From: Meloidogyne chitwoodi
Lineage: Eukaryota; Nematoda; Chromadorea; Rhabditida; Meloidogynidae
Length of the DNA: 64,000 nt
Direction: 5' to 3'
Assembly: GCA_015183035.1 (NCBI GenBank)
Contig: JACZZP010000006.1
Coordinates: 1,054,001-1,118,000, forward strand
Shown: one piece after another, positions 10,482-24,600 of the stretch
Layout: each line of letters begins with the position of its first letter
Numbering within the stretch: position 1 is the stretch's first letter
Made by a program: the position numbers and the translations under genes
The notes under the pieces: model-generated
What the model saw: only the letters and a program-made list of their open reading frames with translations
Databases searched by the model: none
Told to the model about the DNA's origin: nothing

Positions 10482-13400
10482 ATGGATACTCAACCAACTC
10501 TTAAACCGAGGATGGCAACGATCTTAATGCAGGACGCAGAGAATGCCTTACAGGATGCTAACGTTTGTTCGATTTATATAATATAATTCTCTTAAATTGA
10601 AAGATTTCTCTTTAGGTTCCACCAGGATCAACTTTAATGGCGTCCAAAAAGAAGTCTGGTAAAATTAACGTTGGTCAAGGGCAACAAGTCGTTACCAATG
10701 TAATTTTTAACAAAAAAATAATTTTGAAATTTCCAATTGTCAATATTCTCATCGGAATATTTTCTTAGATTTTTTATTTAAAAATTCTTTTTAATTTAAG
10801 GTCTATCGTCTCGATACTACAAATGGAAAAGGCAAAATTCTTTATCGCTACGAAGTTATGGTTTATGGACTCCGTACGACTGAATTTTTCTTTGATTTGA
10901 CTATGCGCACATCAGAGTATTCTTTAATTTTTATAGTTCACTCAACTTTTTTAATATATAACGACTGATTGTGAGTTTATCATGATATATGTAGTTGAGC
11001 GCTTTTCTGTATTCCGGGATTATATAGTTCTCTTCAGAGCCCAGTGATAAAGACCACTCTCTCATGTGATAAAGACGCAGAAATTGGTACAGTTCTGGAA
11101 AAGAGCAGGTAATTTGACATTTCTCTGACCTCAACTATCCACTGGTCAGTTTTTCTGCGTCTTTATCAGACGAGAGAGTAGCCTTTATCACAGGAGCACT
11201 GAAGAGAATTATATAATTCCGGAATTCAGAAAAGCACTCAACTCTAATTATATGTTACTTCTAACAAAAAATCATACAGATACACTCGATTTTTTCGTGG
11301 TTTTTAAAATTTTCTATTAATAAAAATTATAAAATTGTTTTTTAAGTTATCGTATTACAAATAATCGAACTTCATGCGGCGCTGTTCTGAAGGCGTTTAA
11401 GGCTCGTCATTCTGATTTTTTGCTCAATTATAGTCTTTTTTATGATCAAGCACGTGTGCTTTATTCGACATTGGACTTATTGCTTCCACCTGTTAGTTTA
11501 TTTTTTATAAACAATTTAAAATTTTCTGTAATAGATTTAAAGAAGTTTTCAAAGCTCAAAATAGTAATTTTTTGCAATTTAAACCAAATAAATTAAAAAA
11601 TAAAATGAATGCAAATTTATTAAATTTTCTTATTCTTAGACGGGCACTGAAGAAATTTATACATTAGAGCAAATTCGAGCTCACTCCCCTCATTTGGGTG
11701 ATGATGTCTTCAATTCTTATAAACTGAAGATTGTTCAAATTAGTGATGCTAAGAAAGTGCCAATTATTGGAGATTTCTCTCATGTTTCCAATGATATTGG
11801 TGATATAGATAGAACTTCGGAACAATTTTTGGATATTGTAACGACCCAGAATGTTTTTGACGATCCGTAGGTTTTATTAAATATTAGGCCTGATAGTTTC
11901 TTTCAAAATAATTTTTTATTTTTATAATTCTTTTCTTCCATGAGTGAAACTGCCAAAGGCAGCATCTTCTATAAATTTTTTACGTTAATTTTATTTTTAG
12001 TATCAATTATACACATTTCTCTGCTTCAAATTATTATTTGCTTAATCCATCCAGTTTTGGATTTAAAGCTGATGATTGTCCTTACTTTCCAAGCAATAGC
12101 GCTTTTCTTGGAATTGGTTTGGATAAAGGTATTCGCACAGTTGAACGTCCCACAAATGAGAGCGAAATGTCTTTGGCTATTGTTGCCTCTGTTAAAAAGG
12201 TTTATTTTTTTATTAGAGTGATTATACTCTTTTACAAATTTAGTCACCTTTTCATGTCGTGGAACTTGTTTCGCTGAAACTTAAAGCCTTGCTTGGAAAT
12301 AACTTTAACATTCGTTGTAAAGATACCGAATGGATTAAAGAGCGAATGGAGGGATTTCTCAAAGGTATGTATAAATATAGTAATATATTCATTTCTGGTT
12401 TCTTTATTCAATATCATCAGGTCAAAGACTCGAAATTTTTCTATAATAATTTCTGTCTTTTATAATCTTAGCCTAATCTTCTAATATTTTATAATTAAAT
12501 ATTATTTTTTGAATTGCTAGGTATTTCTGTCGTGACTGTCCATACCAATCCAGATAAACGTAGGTTTTTTGAGATTCATGGTCTGTCATCTACTAATCTT
12601 TACACTGAATTTATTCAACGTGAAGGAAATACAAAAATCTCATTGTTTGATTATTACACTCAAACATATGGCATCGCTTTTAAGTATATTTTGATTTATA
12701 ATTAAAAAAAATTTTCTAGTTATCCGGAATTTCCTCTTCTTATTCAAAAGTACCAAACTGTGACAAAAAATAATGGTGTTCGTTATTATCCGATGGAAGT
12801 TTGCGAAATTCTCGACAATCAGCGGGTTAAGACGGGCCAACAGGATCCTAAAATGACTCGAGTAAGTCTTGTAATTTTCTTTGTTAATATTTATACTCTT
12901 AGGAAATGATTCGTAAAACTGCCATTCCCCCTGCTGAGTTAAAGAAACAGAACACATACCTCAAGAATTCTCTTCTTCTTGACGGGAGCGAATATCTTGC
13001 TGGATTGGACATCAAATGTAATAAGGATCCAATTGAAGTATCAGCTCGTGTTTTGCCGCCACCTGAACTTAAATTTGGAGTTAATAGCAAACAAATTCCA
13101 AAGCTTCCACGTTGCGCTTGGAGTGATTGTGGGCAATATTATGTTTCTTCTGCGTGTGGTAAATGGGTTGCTTTGGCCCTTTCTGGACAACAACAAGATT
13201 ATTTATCGTCAAATGAATGGATGTAAGCTCTATTTACTTAATTCTTACAATTAGAAATCCTCTAAAAAATTTAAACTCCTAATTTCACTGGATCAAATAA
13301 GCTAAATCTTTACCACTAACAGCTATATTAAGATATGGTGGGTCTCATAGCAGTGATTTTATTGCTCAGAGTGGAACAATAATTTTTTCAGTATTTCTCT

Positions 13401-15573
13401 ATAATAGTTAAATTCATCTAATTATTGTTTTCCATTAACTAAAAAATAAAGCGAGTTGGAATTTTATTCTTTTAATTTTCTAACACCACATTTTTGAAAA
13501 AGAATTTAAACTCCTTGATCTTTTATTCTTAATATTTTAATGTTTGTTACCTGTAAAGATTTCAGCATAATTGGTTCAATGCATGTATCCATAACAGGAA
13601 AAAATTACTTGCTCTTATAATATTTAACGGACTTTTTTAATTAATAATTTATTTTGTTTTTATAGTGAGTTTGTTAAACGTTTTCGTGCTGGTTTGTTAA
13701 AAAAACGTATGAAGTTCTCGGAGCCTCATGTCGAGCATCGACAACTTTCTGGTTCTGATTTGAAGTTGATCATTGGTGGTTATTATGAGCAAGGATATGA
13801 ATATATGCTTATTGCCCATCCTGACAACGCTGATCAAGTTCATCGTATGTTTTTAATATAAAAGGAGATGTTTTAATTTTTTATTTAATTATTAAGATGC
13901 AATGAAGGCCATTGAGCAAAAAACGGAAGTCATCACTCAGGGTGTTAAGTTGACAACTGTAAAGAATGTTGTCACAAAAAATAGATTTCAAACTTTGGAA
14001 AACATTATTCACAAAACCAATGTGAAGATGGGTGGTCTTAATTACACTCTTATTGTACCTAGCATGTCACTTCAATCAGAGTAAGTGTTTTTACTTATTG
14101 TTAGGATTACCGTTAATATTAATTTTTTAGTTTGCATTTAATTTTCGGAAATGATACCTTAATTGTTGGTATTGGTACAAATCATCCAATGGGAGGACTT
14201 GGTATGCAAGAAGCACAAGGAGCGCAACCAACTACTTCGGGTACAGGAAGTGATAAAAATGGGAATGGTAACGGTGGAAATGGAAATAATGACACGTTAC
14301 CTCGAGGAAGTGTGCCTTCTGTTGTTGGGGTGTGTTTTAAATTTAAAATTTTATTCTGAACTTTATTTTAATTAAGTTTTCTGCAAATATTGGTAAAAAT
14401 TGTCCTTATGAATTTGTTGGGGACTTTGTCTTCCAGGTAATCGTTTTTACTTTTACGTCTTCGCAACTTTGTATTCTTAATATTTTTATATATTTTTGTT
14501 TTAGTTGGCGTATCGTGATGAGAAAGTTGGTATAATTTCAAGCATCATCGAGCGTTGTGTTAAGCAGTTCAATGTAGCTAATGGATGTTATCCGTGAGTT
14601 TCTTCTATAATTTCTTAGACAAGATATATTTTTATAGAATTCGTCTCATTATTTATCGAGATGGAAGTGGTGAAGGTTCTTTCCACAAGATTTTGAAGTA
14701 TGAGGTTCCGTTGATCCATAAGGTCTTTTCCGATCTTGGGATTGCTGCGAAGCTTACTTTAATTGTTGTTAACAAGATGCAGGTTTTTTATCTTATTTAT
14801 CTTTTGTCTATATTTCTAAAATTATTTAGAATGTTCGGCTTTATGCTAAAAACATTGATGTTCATGCCAAGTCTTCTGATCAGAATATTTTGCCGGGAAC
14901 TGTTGTGGATAAGGATATTGTTCACCCACTTTGGACTGAATTTTATTTGAATTCACACATCGCTCTTCAGGTTTTTTATTTTATTTTTTTTCAACTATAT
15001 TTAATTTTAGGGTACGTCAAAAACTCCTCGTTATAATTTGCTTCTGGATGAGAATAACCTTTCAATGGACACTCTCCAAGGTATGACACATAGCTTATGC
15101 TTTGGACATCAAATTGTGTATAGTCCAACGTCTTTGCCAACGCCTGTTATGGTGGCATTAGAATATGTTTGTTTTTTATTTTAAATTTTAATTATTGGGA
15201 TCAACCCTGAATATCGAAACCCTGAATATCTAATTAGCCAATTGGTCAAACTGCCAATTCGGTCAAGTAATAAAACACTCCCAATAGGTCCAAGTTTACA
15301 CGGGACCAACTAGTTGTAAGAGAGAGGACCGAATTGGCAATTGGACCACTTGGCTAATTAGATATTCAGGGTTTCGATATTCAGGGGTGGACCCTTAATT
15401 ATTATACAAAATTATTAAAGGCCAAACGTGGTCGTAACATCTACAATTATGCTTCTTCGTCCGGATCTGGTGGGAATAATAATGGAACTAATTCTTACGA
15501 TCTTAATGCTATGAATGAACGTCTTACATTTAAGGGAACCACTTTTCTAAAAAATATGCGAATTAATGCGTAA
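10482..15573 (+). CDS. Argonaute (worm-type, slicer-dead), complete
   Basis: A complete Argonaute gene of about 19 exons and roughly 970 residues, from ATG 10482 to TAA 15571-15573. N-terminal and linker exons run from 10482 to about 12363. The PAZ region lies around 12522-12861, with FDYYTQTYGIAF and RYYPMEVCEILDNQRV. MID is around 12902-13850 and PIWI around 13900-15570. PIWI motifs are GTNHP, YRDGSGEG and LPTPVMVALEYAKR. The first catalytic Asp is Gly and the final His is missing, so target cutting is not expected; the likely role is a secondary small-RNA effector. The PIWI insert after GTNHP is Gly/Asn-rich and shorter than in the copy at 1-1710. Introns carry a 251-bp inverted repeat (10993-11243) and a 198-bp MITE (15197-15394). 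Confidence 0.9.
10993..11243. repeat. Imperfect inverted-repeat element in Argonaute intron
   Basis: Two arms of roughly 88 bp, starting GTTGAGCGCTTTTCTG on the left and ending CAGAAAAGCACTCAAC on the right, enclose about 70 bp. It lies inside the intron at 10917-11346, is GC-richer than the intron around it and looks like a MITE. I could not define a target duplication. Confidence 0.6.
15197..15394. mobile_element. 198-bp MITE with 9-bp target duplication
   Basis: The ends are inverted repeats of about 45 bp (GGGATCAACCCTGAATATCG against GGGTCCACCCCTGAATATCG). The element is flanked by TTAATTATT at 15188-15196 and 15395-15403. The paralogous intron of the other Argonaute (1531-1546) has the same bases with one TTAATTATT and no element, so it is the empty site. 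A 9-bp duplication suggests a Mutator-like family. Confidence 0.85.
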
Positions 15574-16092
15574 GATGGGTTATTTTTGATTTTTTTCCTT
15601 TTAAATTGGAAATTTTGATTTAATGCATAGATTGTTTTGCTTTAATTTATTGTAAATTACATGACATTAAAATAATTATTTTCAACTTTTTTTCTAACTT
15701 TTAATTATAATAGTTTTTTTACTTATTTTTTCCTAGCTCGATGTAAAATTTAATACCCGTTATATATATTCCAAAGGAAATTAGTGTGAATTTACAAAAA
15801 TGGTAAGTTGTACTCATAAGATTTAATTTTTAAAATTTTCAAAATAGTTGCAAAGAATTATGATGAGTTTTTGAATAAGTTCTTTAATCGCTCGTGGAGA
15901 GAGATGAAATTATTTTCATGGACCAATTAAAAGGAGAAATCCCATTTTCGCAATTTTTTAATTTAGCAGTCCCACAATTCCTTATAATCGAATGTTTGTG
16001 TGAATTTAAATTGATGAGAGTTATGAGGTGGAAAACCTCATCTCCACGATGTTTGGAGGTAAAACTTCAATAATTAAAAAGAAGATAAAAAT
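15574..16092. other. Spacer after Argonaute
   Basis: About 520 bp between convergent genes. It is only weakly similar to the flank after the first Argonaute copy. No gene is recognised. Confidence 0.4.
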
Positions 16093-19000
16093 CTATTCTA
16101 AATTTAAATAAATAAGCCAATATGCAAAATGGAAGCAAATAAAAAATATTGGAAAAGCAATTCTTGAGAAGAGATCTACATGTGATGCTCTAATCGAACA
16201 TTTTCCTAATTGACTAATACTTTTTAAACTTTTTCTCCTTTCCTCTTCAGTTTGTTCTGTTGTTGAGATATCAATATTATCTTGTAAACATAAAATACAA
16301 CTAGGTCTACGTTTGTTGTCTCCATTAGTTTGTATTTGATTATTAGCACTAAGAAAATAATTACTTGAACGACGATTTGTTGAAAGTGAATGTTGTTCAT
16401 AAGTATTAAGACTTTGTCGATGAGGAAATGAAATACCTAGAAGAGGTTGACCACAATTATCGTTAGTATCACCATTCTAATAATAAAATAAGTAATAAAA
16501 ATTATTTTAAGAATTAATTTATAAAAAAATAACGAAACAGGAAATGGAGTTGTTGAGCATCTTCTAGAAGAATTTCTAAATCGTTTTGAATTTCCATTGA
16601 CATTTTTAACATTTTGAATTTGTGATGGAGCAGGAGGAATAATTAATTGATCCATCCTTCTTAAAGTGCCATCTTCCAATTCAAAAAAACAAACCGTAGC
16701 TGTAGAAGAACGTGGTAATAATGCTGTTGCTGGAAGAGTTGATAGTCTTCTAAGGCTATGACGTCTTCTACGCTGTCTTTTCATCAAAAATCCAACAGTA
16801 GCATATTCCAATAAACTTGCAAATACTTAAAATTTTTAATTAAAAAATGAAAGAATTTTTATTCATAATTTATTTAATGAAAAATAGTCATTTTTAAGAG
16901 TAACCAGAAAAAATCCATTCAAAATTATTCTTTAATTTATATATACATATTTTCATAATTTTTTAGTAATATAATTAAAAAAACCAACCAATAAAAAAAC
17001 AAACACCCAAAAATATATCCAAACTTTTAACATAAGAAACTTTAGGTAAAGAAGCATTAGTTGATGTCATTAATGTTGTTTGTGTTAAAACAGTAGTAAC
17101 CCCAATAGTTACTCTAGCTTGTGTTGCTTCACGATTTAAAAAGAATGAAACCCAAGAAATGACAACAATTCTAGAAATAAAATTTATATTTATTTTTAAA
17201 AAAATAAATACAATGATGATGGAAAATAAATTTGTATAAGATAAAAACCCAAATTTCTTTTAAAAGTAAAATAAGCAGTTAATCTTGAATAATTTCCTGT
17301 ACTCAAAGAGATTGTTCTTTCAATTTGATAAAAACCCCCAATGCTAAAATGTGCCAAATGAACATCATCATCAATTGTTACAGGTGGAGAATTGTCTATT
17401 TGTTTCCATTGATAAATAATATCATTTGTACTATAACCATAACTCTAAAAAATTAATTTTAAATTAAAAATAATTAGAAATTTTAATTATATGGGTATTA
17501 ATCAAAAATTATAGAGAAATTAAATTTTACATTTTTTTGTAAATATTTAGAATTAATATGTAAATAAAAGACCTCAATTTCCAAAGGACATATTTGTTTA
17601 TCCAAAGGAAACTGAAAAGAAAAACTTTAAATAATACAAAAAATAATTATTAAATACAGTGTGTAAACTCATTGGGCAATTTGCTGTAACTGTTAAACGA
17701 ATACTTCGAAGAACATTACCTAAAAAAATAAAATATTAATTATTTAAAAAATATTTATAAAGTCAAGTCTATTTTGTGGATTAATAATTTTAAATTAATT
17801 ATTTTAAAAAATAAAATTATACCATTACTATCAATTCTTAAAAAAGAATTATGTGAAGTTGTTTCATGAAAATAAGACTTTTTTTCACTAAAAATAAATT
17901 TATTAAAAAAATAAAAATAAAAACTTTGGAAAAAATGTATCAGGTGTCCATATTGATTTGACCATATCAATTCCAACAGTTAAATTTTGATGTTCTCTAA
18001 TTGCATTAAAAGCTAATCTACTATCATGCCAAAATTGTCGTAAATATAAATCCAATGTATAATCCTTTTTTTAAATTAAAATTAAATAAAAAATAAATAT
18101 TTAATTTTTATTTACCATAGAAACTTCAGAAATAGCACTAATTGTTATTATATGAATTGTTACATTTACAATTGTAGGTGGACCTATAATTAATATTTTT
18201 ATATAGTTTATTTAAAAAATAAATAAAATGGAATTAGTTAGAAGGGTAAAATATTTTTAATTTGTTATTATTTTATAAATTTATTATTTTTATATTAATA
18301 AAAATGTAAAAAATAATAATTATAAAAATATTAAAATTAAAATAATTAAATAATTTTTACCTCCAAAATTAGGTCTTATTCTTCTGTCATGACTAGCAAT
18401 TAATGCATTTAATATACGAGTCATATTTGTTTCTAAATTTGTGTCATATACTCTAAAAAATTAAAATTGAGTTTCTAAATAATTTATATTTTAAATTAAA
18501 TATTTAATTATATTTTTATTTTTATATAAAAATATTTAAAAACATCAAAAAAAACTTTCAAAAATATTTCTATTTTTAGAAAAAAAGAAAATAATTATAT
18601 TTTTAAATTTTATAGAATATTTCCTGTTATTAAACTCTAAAAAATATTTTATTTAAATATAATTGAGATATAAAAATAAATAAATAAATAAAAACACAGC
18701 ATGTAAAATTATTTATTAAAAAAAATATTTAAAGATTTTAGTTTTGAAAATTAATTTTAAATTATTAAAAAAAATATTTTTAATTATACCCAACAGTTTG
18801 ATGAACATAATTATCATTATTTTCAGTTAATTTTAAAATCTTTCGTTGTTTTCTTTTAAAATTATTTTTATTTATTTTTGAATTTATTATTGTATTAGAA
18901 GTTTCAGAAAGATCAGCCTATTTTATAAAAAATATTATTATTATTTAATAAAAAGTAGATTAATATTAATTAATATTTTTTAAAAATTATAAAATTATTT

Positions 19001-19189
19001 TTATTATTTAATTAATTAAAATAAATATTTTGAGGAATTTTCAAGAAATATTATTTAATTAATTAATTAAGAAAAACAAACCATATTTAAAATATTTGTT
19101 GATGTTTTACTAGAAAATAATATTAAAATAAATAAAATATGAAGAAATGAAAATAATTGTAATTTATTTAAAATTGTTGAATTTTTCAT
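16093..19189 (-). CDS. Cys-loop ligand-gated ion channel, GABA-receptor type
   Basis: A pentameric channel subunit for the plasma membrane. Exon 1 (from ATG 19189) encodes a signal peptide. The extracellular domain includes [13 protein letters not shown] and the Cys-loop, with 13 residues between its cysteines ([15 protein letters not shown]). TM1 is followed by TM2, reading [20 protein letters not shown]3 ends in [12 protein letters not shown], then comes an Arg/Ser-rich cytoplasmic loop. TM4 follows ([21 protein letters not shown]) and the protein ends at 16093. The TM1-TM2 layout and the [15 protein letters not shown] motif resemble GABA-A beta-like nematode subunits. At the selectivity position it has QAR rather than PAR, so anion selectivity is likely but not certain. 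There are many small exons. Confidence 0.85.
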
Positions 19190-21610
19190 TTTTTATTATT
19201 ATTTAAATGAAAAAAAATTTAAAAATTTAATTGATTTAAAAAATGTTTTTTAAATAAATTTATATTCTTTTTTAAAAGGTAATATATTTATTTATTTACT
19301 TTTTATTTTCTTTAGCCAATTTTTTTATAAACTCATGAAAATAATAAAAGAGAAGAAAATAATGGAAACAAAATTATTATTAAAAAAAATTTTTCAAATG
19401 GAAGGAAAAAATAAAATAATTATTTATTTAAAAGGTTAAAATAATTAAAAAAATATTTTAAAATTTATTTATATATTTAAAATAATATTATTTAAATAAA
19501 GTATTAATGTACTACTTACTAATAATAATATATTATTTTTTGTTTTAATATCAAATTTCAATAAAACATTTATTAAAGATTTTTTTATTTTTTTAAATTT
19601 ATTATTTTTAAATAAATTATTTAATAAATATTTATTTTTTTAAATTAAATATTTAACAAAATAATTTTATTTATTTTTTAAAATTAGTAAAAAATAATAA
19701 ATTAATCTTTAAATAAATATTTAAGTACAAATGTAATTTAATATTAAAGAAAATAAAATTAAACAAAATTTAAAGAATATTTTTTAAAAAATGTGAGAAT
19801 TTGGCCTTTATCCAAAAATGAAAAATTAAAAATTTTTTTAATGCCTGTCCTTTTATTTAAAAATATTTTTGAAATTATTTTCTCATAGGAAAAAAATTAT
19901 TGAAACTTTAAATAATTTTTAAGAAAATAATAAAATAAAATATATGAGAAAATTAAATATATGGATGACGATAAAATAATTTTTTTAGAGAAAATCTATC
20001 TTTAAAATTATTAAAAAATAGAAAAATTATTTTTTAAAATTAATTTGTTGGAAATACTAATTAATTTTAGTAAATATTTTATAAATTTATTTAATTAAAA
20101 GTAAATATAAATAATAATTATTTTATTTTTAAATAATTAAAATAAATAAATTAAATTAAAAAAATATATTTTTAATTTTAAAAGTACAAATATTTTTTTT
20201 AAAATTTATTTTTTCATCTTTTAAATACCGGAAAATGCCAATTCATGAAAATATTTTGCATTCAATTTTTATTCTCATCTTTTAAATTCTTATAACCAAT
20301 AGACCGGAATAAAAATATATTCTCTAAGAAATTTAAAAAAAAAAGAAATATAATGAAAAAGTAAAATAAAAATATTAAAATAAATAAATAAAATAATTAA
20401 TGAACAAAGATTAATTAAAATATTAAATTAAAAATCAAAAAATGATTTTTTGTAGGAAATATAAAAATAATTAAATATAAATTAATTAAATAAATAAACA
20501 TTAAATATCAACAAAAAATTAAATAATAAAATTATGCTAAATTTGATTAATATAAATAAAAATAATAAATTATTTTATTTTAAAAATATTTAAGAAATAA
20601 TTTTTTAAAATAATTATTTTATTTAAAGTGCTTATATATTTGTTGGATATTTATTTTATTTTTATATTTGGAAAAAAAAGAAATAATTTCTTTTGTCATA
20701 AAAGTAAAATATTTAAAGGAACAAAAATATTTAAAAAAAACATTAAATAAAGGAATGGCTAAATAAAATTAAAAAAATAAATAATTTATTTTATAATAAT
20801 TTATTAAAAAATAAATAATTAATAAATTAGTGGATAATTACTAAAATTTAATATTTAAAATAAAATATATTTAAAAATAAAATATTTTTCTTTTTAAATT
20901 TATTTCCAAATTTAGATTAAATTTAAACAAAAAGTTCATTTTTTAAATTAAATTATTGCGTGTATTAATAAACAAAAGAAAAAATACTAGGAAAATTTCT
21001 TTTTGGAATAAATTGAAACAAAAATAAAATAAATAAAAAATATATTGACTTGAGAAATAAATAAAGATATTTAATAATTTAAATTAAATATATTTATTTT
21101 TAATAAAAAAATATTTTTTGTAAAATATTAAAAAAAAATAAATAATATATAATTTTTAAATAAATAAATAAATATTTAGTATAATTTATTATCATTTTTT
21201 TAAATTTAGTAGTTATTTTAGTAATTCATTTTTTTAAGTAAACTCATGTTTTTTGTCATTTAAAATAGAACAATTTTTGAAATTGAGTAGAAAATAAATA
21301 AATAAAAGAAAATCGGTGAAAGAAAATAAAATAAAAATTTATTTTTTAAATTAAAGAAAAAAAAAGAATTTATATTTTAATTTATTTAAAATATTTTTTT
21401 AATAAAATTAAAAATAAATAAATTTGTTTGTTTACTCTTTTTATTAATTAAAATATATACGGATCTTATAAATTAAAAAATCGAATTTTGGATAGATTTG
21501 AAATATGCCTTAATTTTTTAAAATAAAATATTTAATTAAATCTTTTTTTTAAATAATTAATTTTATTTAATAAAATGAAAAAAATATTATTAATATATTA
21601 TAATATTAAA
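19190..21610. other. AT-rich intergenic region
   Basis: About 2.4 kb of extremely AT-rich sequence made of A/T runs and TAAATAAA-like words. No coding, RNA or transposon signal is seen. Confidence 0.5.
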
Positions 21611-24600
21611 TTAATATAATTTATCCAATTTAATAATATATGAATAATTTGAATGTTTTTGTAATCCTCTAACCTTTAAAAATAAAATAATAAAATATAT
21701 ATTAAATAAAAACAAACATTAATATATTGAACATTTTTTATAGGTAATATATGTTCATATTTATACCAATTACCACCAACTTTATATCTCCAATTATAAT
21801 TATTTAATCTTACAAGAATATTTATATTAAAATGTTCTCCTTTTTTTAAATTAATAAATGGATGGTTATGTTTACATTTATTATTTAATTTAATATCTAT
21901 TTTATTAATACAATGTAAAGGAAGCCATTGTTTATTCTAAATTAATTAAAAATAATTTAACTAAAATTTAACTGCATAAGAACCCATAAATGTTTCACCT
22001 TCTTTTGTAAAATTAATTTGAAATATTGTGTGACCAACTAAATAAATTATTATTATTAATAATTTTTTAAAATATTAATTAATTTAACTATAATGATGCC
22101 ATTCAAGTGCTTCATGTAAAAAAGTAATTGAAATTAATTCATCATTATATATTCCATCAATAATTATAAGACTACCATCTTTTAATAATTTATTTTGAGG
22201 TATTTGAATAATATTTAAATTTTCTTTAGAAGATTTATATTGTAAATTACATTTGTCAGAATCATTTCCATATTTTATTTGATCAATATTACCTTTTATC
22301 TAAATTAATTAATAATTAATTATTTTAAAAATAAAATTCAAACCATAATCCATTCAGTGGCCCAATAAGGTAATTGATGTTTATAATGAATATAATCAAT
22401 AGCATTATTTATAATTATATTAAAATAATATTTATTTACATCAATTCTTAAAGTAAAATAAACACCAGTTTGTCCAATTGGATTTAAATATTTTATTTCA
22501 TCTGTCCATTTATTTTCTTCATGAATATAACTTTTCATTATTAAAGATTGATCTAAATTTTTAATATTTTTATTTTCTTCATTATATTGTTTTGGATTAA
22601 AGGTAAATATTAAGTTAAGAACAGTATCACCAACTAAATTAAAAAATTAAAATTATTTTTATTTTTAGTAAAAAAAACTAACTTTTTTCACTAAATTGAT
22701 TAGCATCATGAAAAAGGTTAATTTCAAAATTATTACTTTCTGACATATTTATTGCAGTTAAAACAAAAGCTTCAAAACAAAAAATAGTTCCACTTTCTTT
22801 TAATTGATCTAATTTATATTTATTAATTAAATCTGTATCTTTAGGTAATAAAATGATTGGAGAAATAAATAATTGAACAGTTCCGTTTACCTAAAAAATA
22901 TTAATAATAATATTAATAATATTTAAATTAATACAAAAATATGATCTATTGAAGATATAGGTATATAACCATTTATATCCAATTTATTTTCATTTATATA
23001 AACATTATAATAAGATCGTTTAATTTTATTTATTAATACAGAAAAAACTTCAATTACACATTCAAAAGCTTTATTATTAATAGAAATATTTTGTTTAACA
23101 GTTTGATGCTAAATTAAAAAAATTAATGATTTAAAAATTAAATTAAATATTTATATTTTCAACTATAAAAATTAAAAAATAATAATTTTATAATAATAAT
23201 TTTATAATTAATTAATTAACCGAATTATCTGATTCAAGTGTAACTTCATCTCCCTTAATATTAATTAATAGCATTACAGCACCAACTTAATTAAAAAGTT
23301 TTATGTATTTTAGGTCTTCTAATAATTAATTAATAATAATTTAGTTTAAATAATTTATTATTAAATTAGCTTTTAAATAGTTAAATATTCTAGCCAAGTT
23401 ATACAAAAAATAAATAAAATTACTTTTTTTTATTGACAACAAATTTGAATTTCCGTGAAGTAAAGCAATTTTTATTATTTTTTTATCCTTTTGATTATTT
23501 GTTGTAAATCCACGAAAAACAAATTTTGTTCCATTTATGATATCCATATTTTCAAATGAACGTGAATAAGGGCTTGGAAATAGATTATTACGCTGAAAAA
23601 AAATAAAAATAATTTAATTATAAATTATTGTCATTTAATAATATTAATTTAATTTTAATCTTTAATTAATTAATAAAGGTCCAAAAAAGTAGGAGAATGC
23701 ACTTATAAATATTAAAAAGGACAATTATATTTATTTTTAAAAATATATTAAATAATTTTGTTTTTTTAAACAAAAATAATAATTATTATATTATTAATCT
23801 TTTTATTTTATTAAAAAAAATAAATAAAATTACGAATGGTTCAATTATTGGTCTATTTTGAATTTTCTTAGTAGTTTTATTAACATGTCCAACACTAATA
23901 ATACTAATTGGTATAAAATCTCCATTAAGTAATAAATTTGCTTTAATATTTTCATTAAATTGATTTTCATTTTTCCACCATTCTTTTGGCCAAAATATAT
24001 TAGTAGAAATATAAATATTATCATAATTCATTGTAATCCAAAAATAATGTTTTTGTATAAGTATATAAATTATTATTTTAACATTACTTAAAATTTGATT
24101 ATTTTTTTCAAATGTTATAAGTGAATCTTCTGACCAATTACCATTTATCTAAAAATAAATATTTTTAAAATTATATAATATTAAAATATATTTCATACAT
24201 TTATATTTTTCCAATTAAATGCAGTTAAATTTCTTTCAAAAATAATTGAAGCATTTTTTTTTAATATATAAAAATTATTTTTTGAATAATTAAAATTTAA
24301 ATCAATTTTTCCTTTAGTCCCATTTTTATCAGGTAAAATAATAAAATAGATTGGTTTTTCAAAAATATTATCTAATTCATATATTTGATTTGTTTGACGT
24401 TTTTCACAATGTTTTTCTTGCGTTGTATTTAATTTAGTGTTAAATGCTAATTCAGATATTTTAATTAATGGTGTTATAAACTTTAAATATAAATTAATTA
24501 ATTAATTAAAAATAAATTTAAAATTAACTTTAGCTTGTAATTTACAAGAACATCCTCTATAAACAAATAAATTAATATATCTTTGTGCTGAAATTGGTAA

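Noticed and set aside
19190..21610. Replication origin or regulatory region from extreme AT content
   Set aside because: The whole window is AT-rich and nothing specific marks this stretch.
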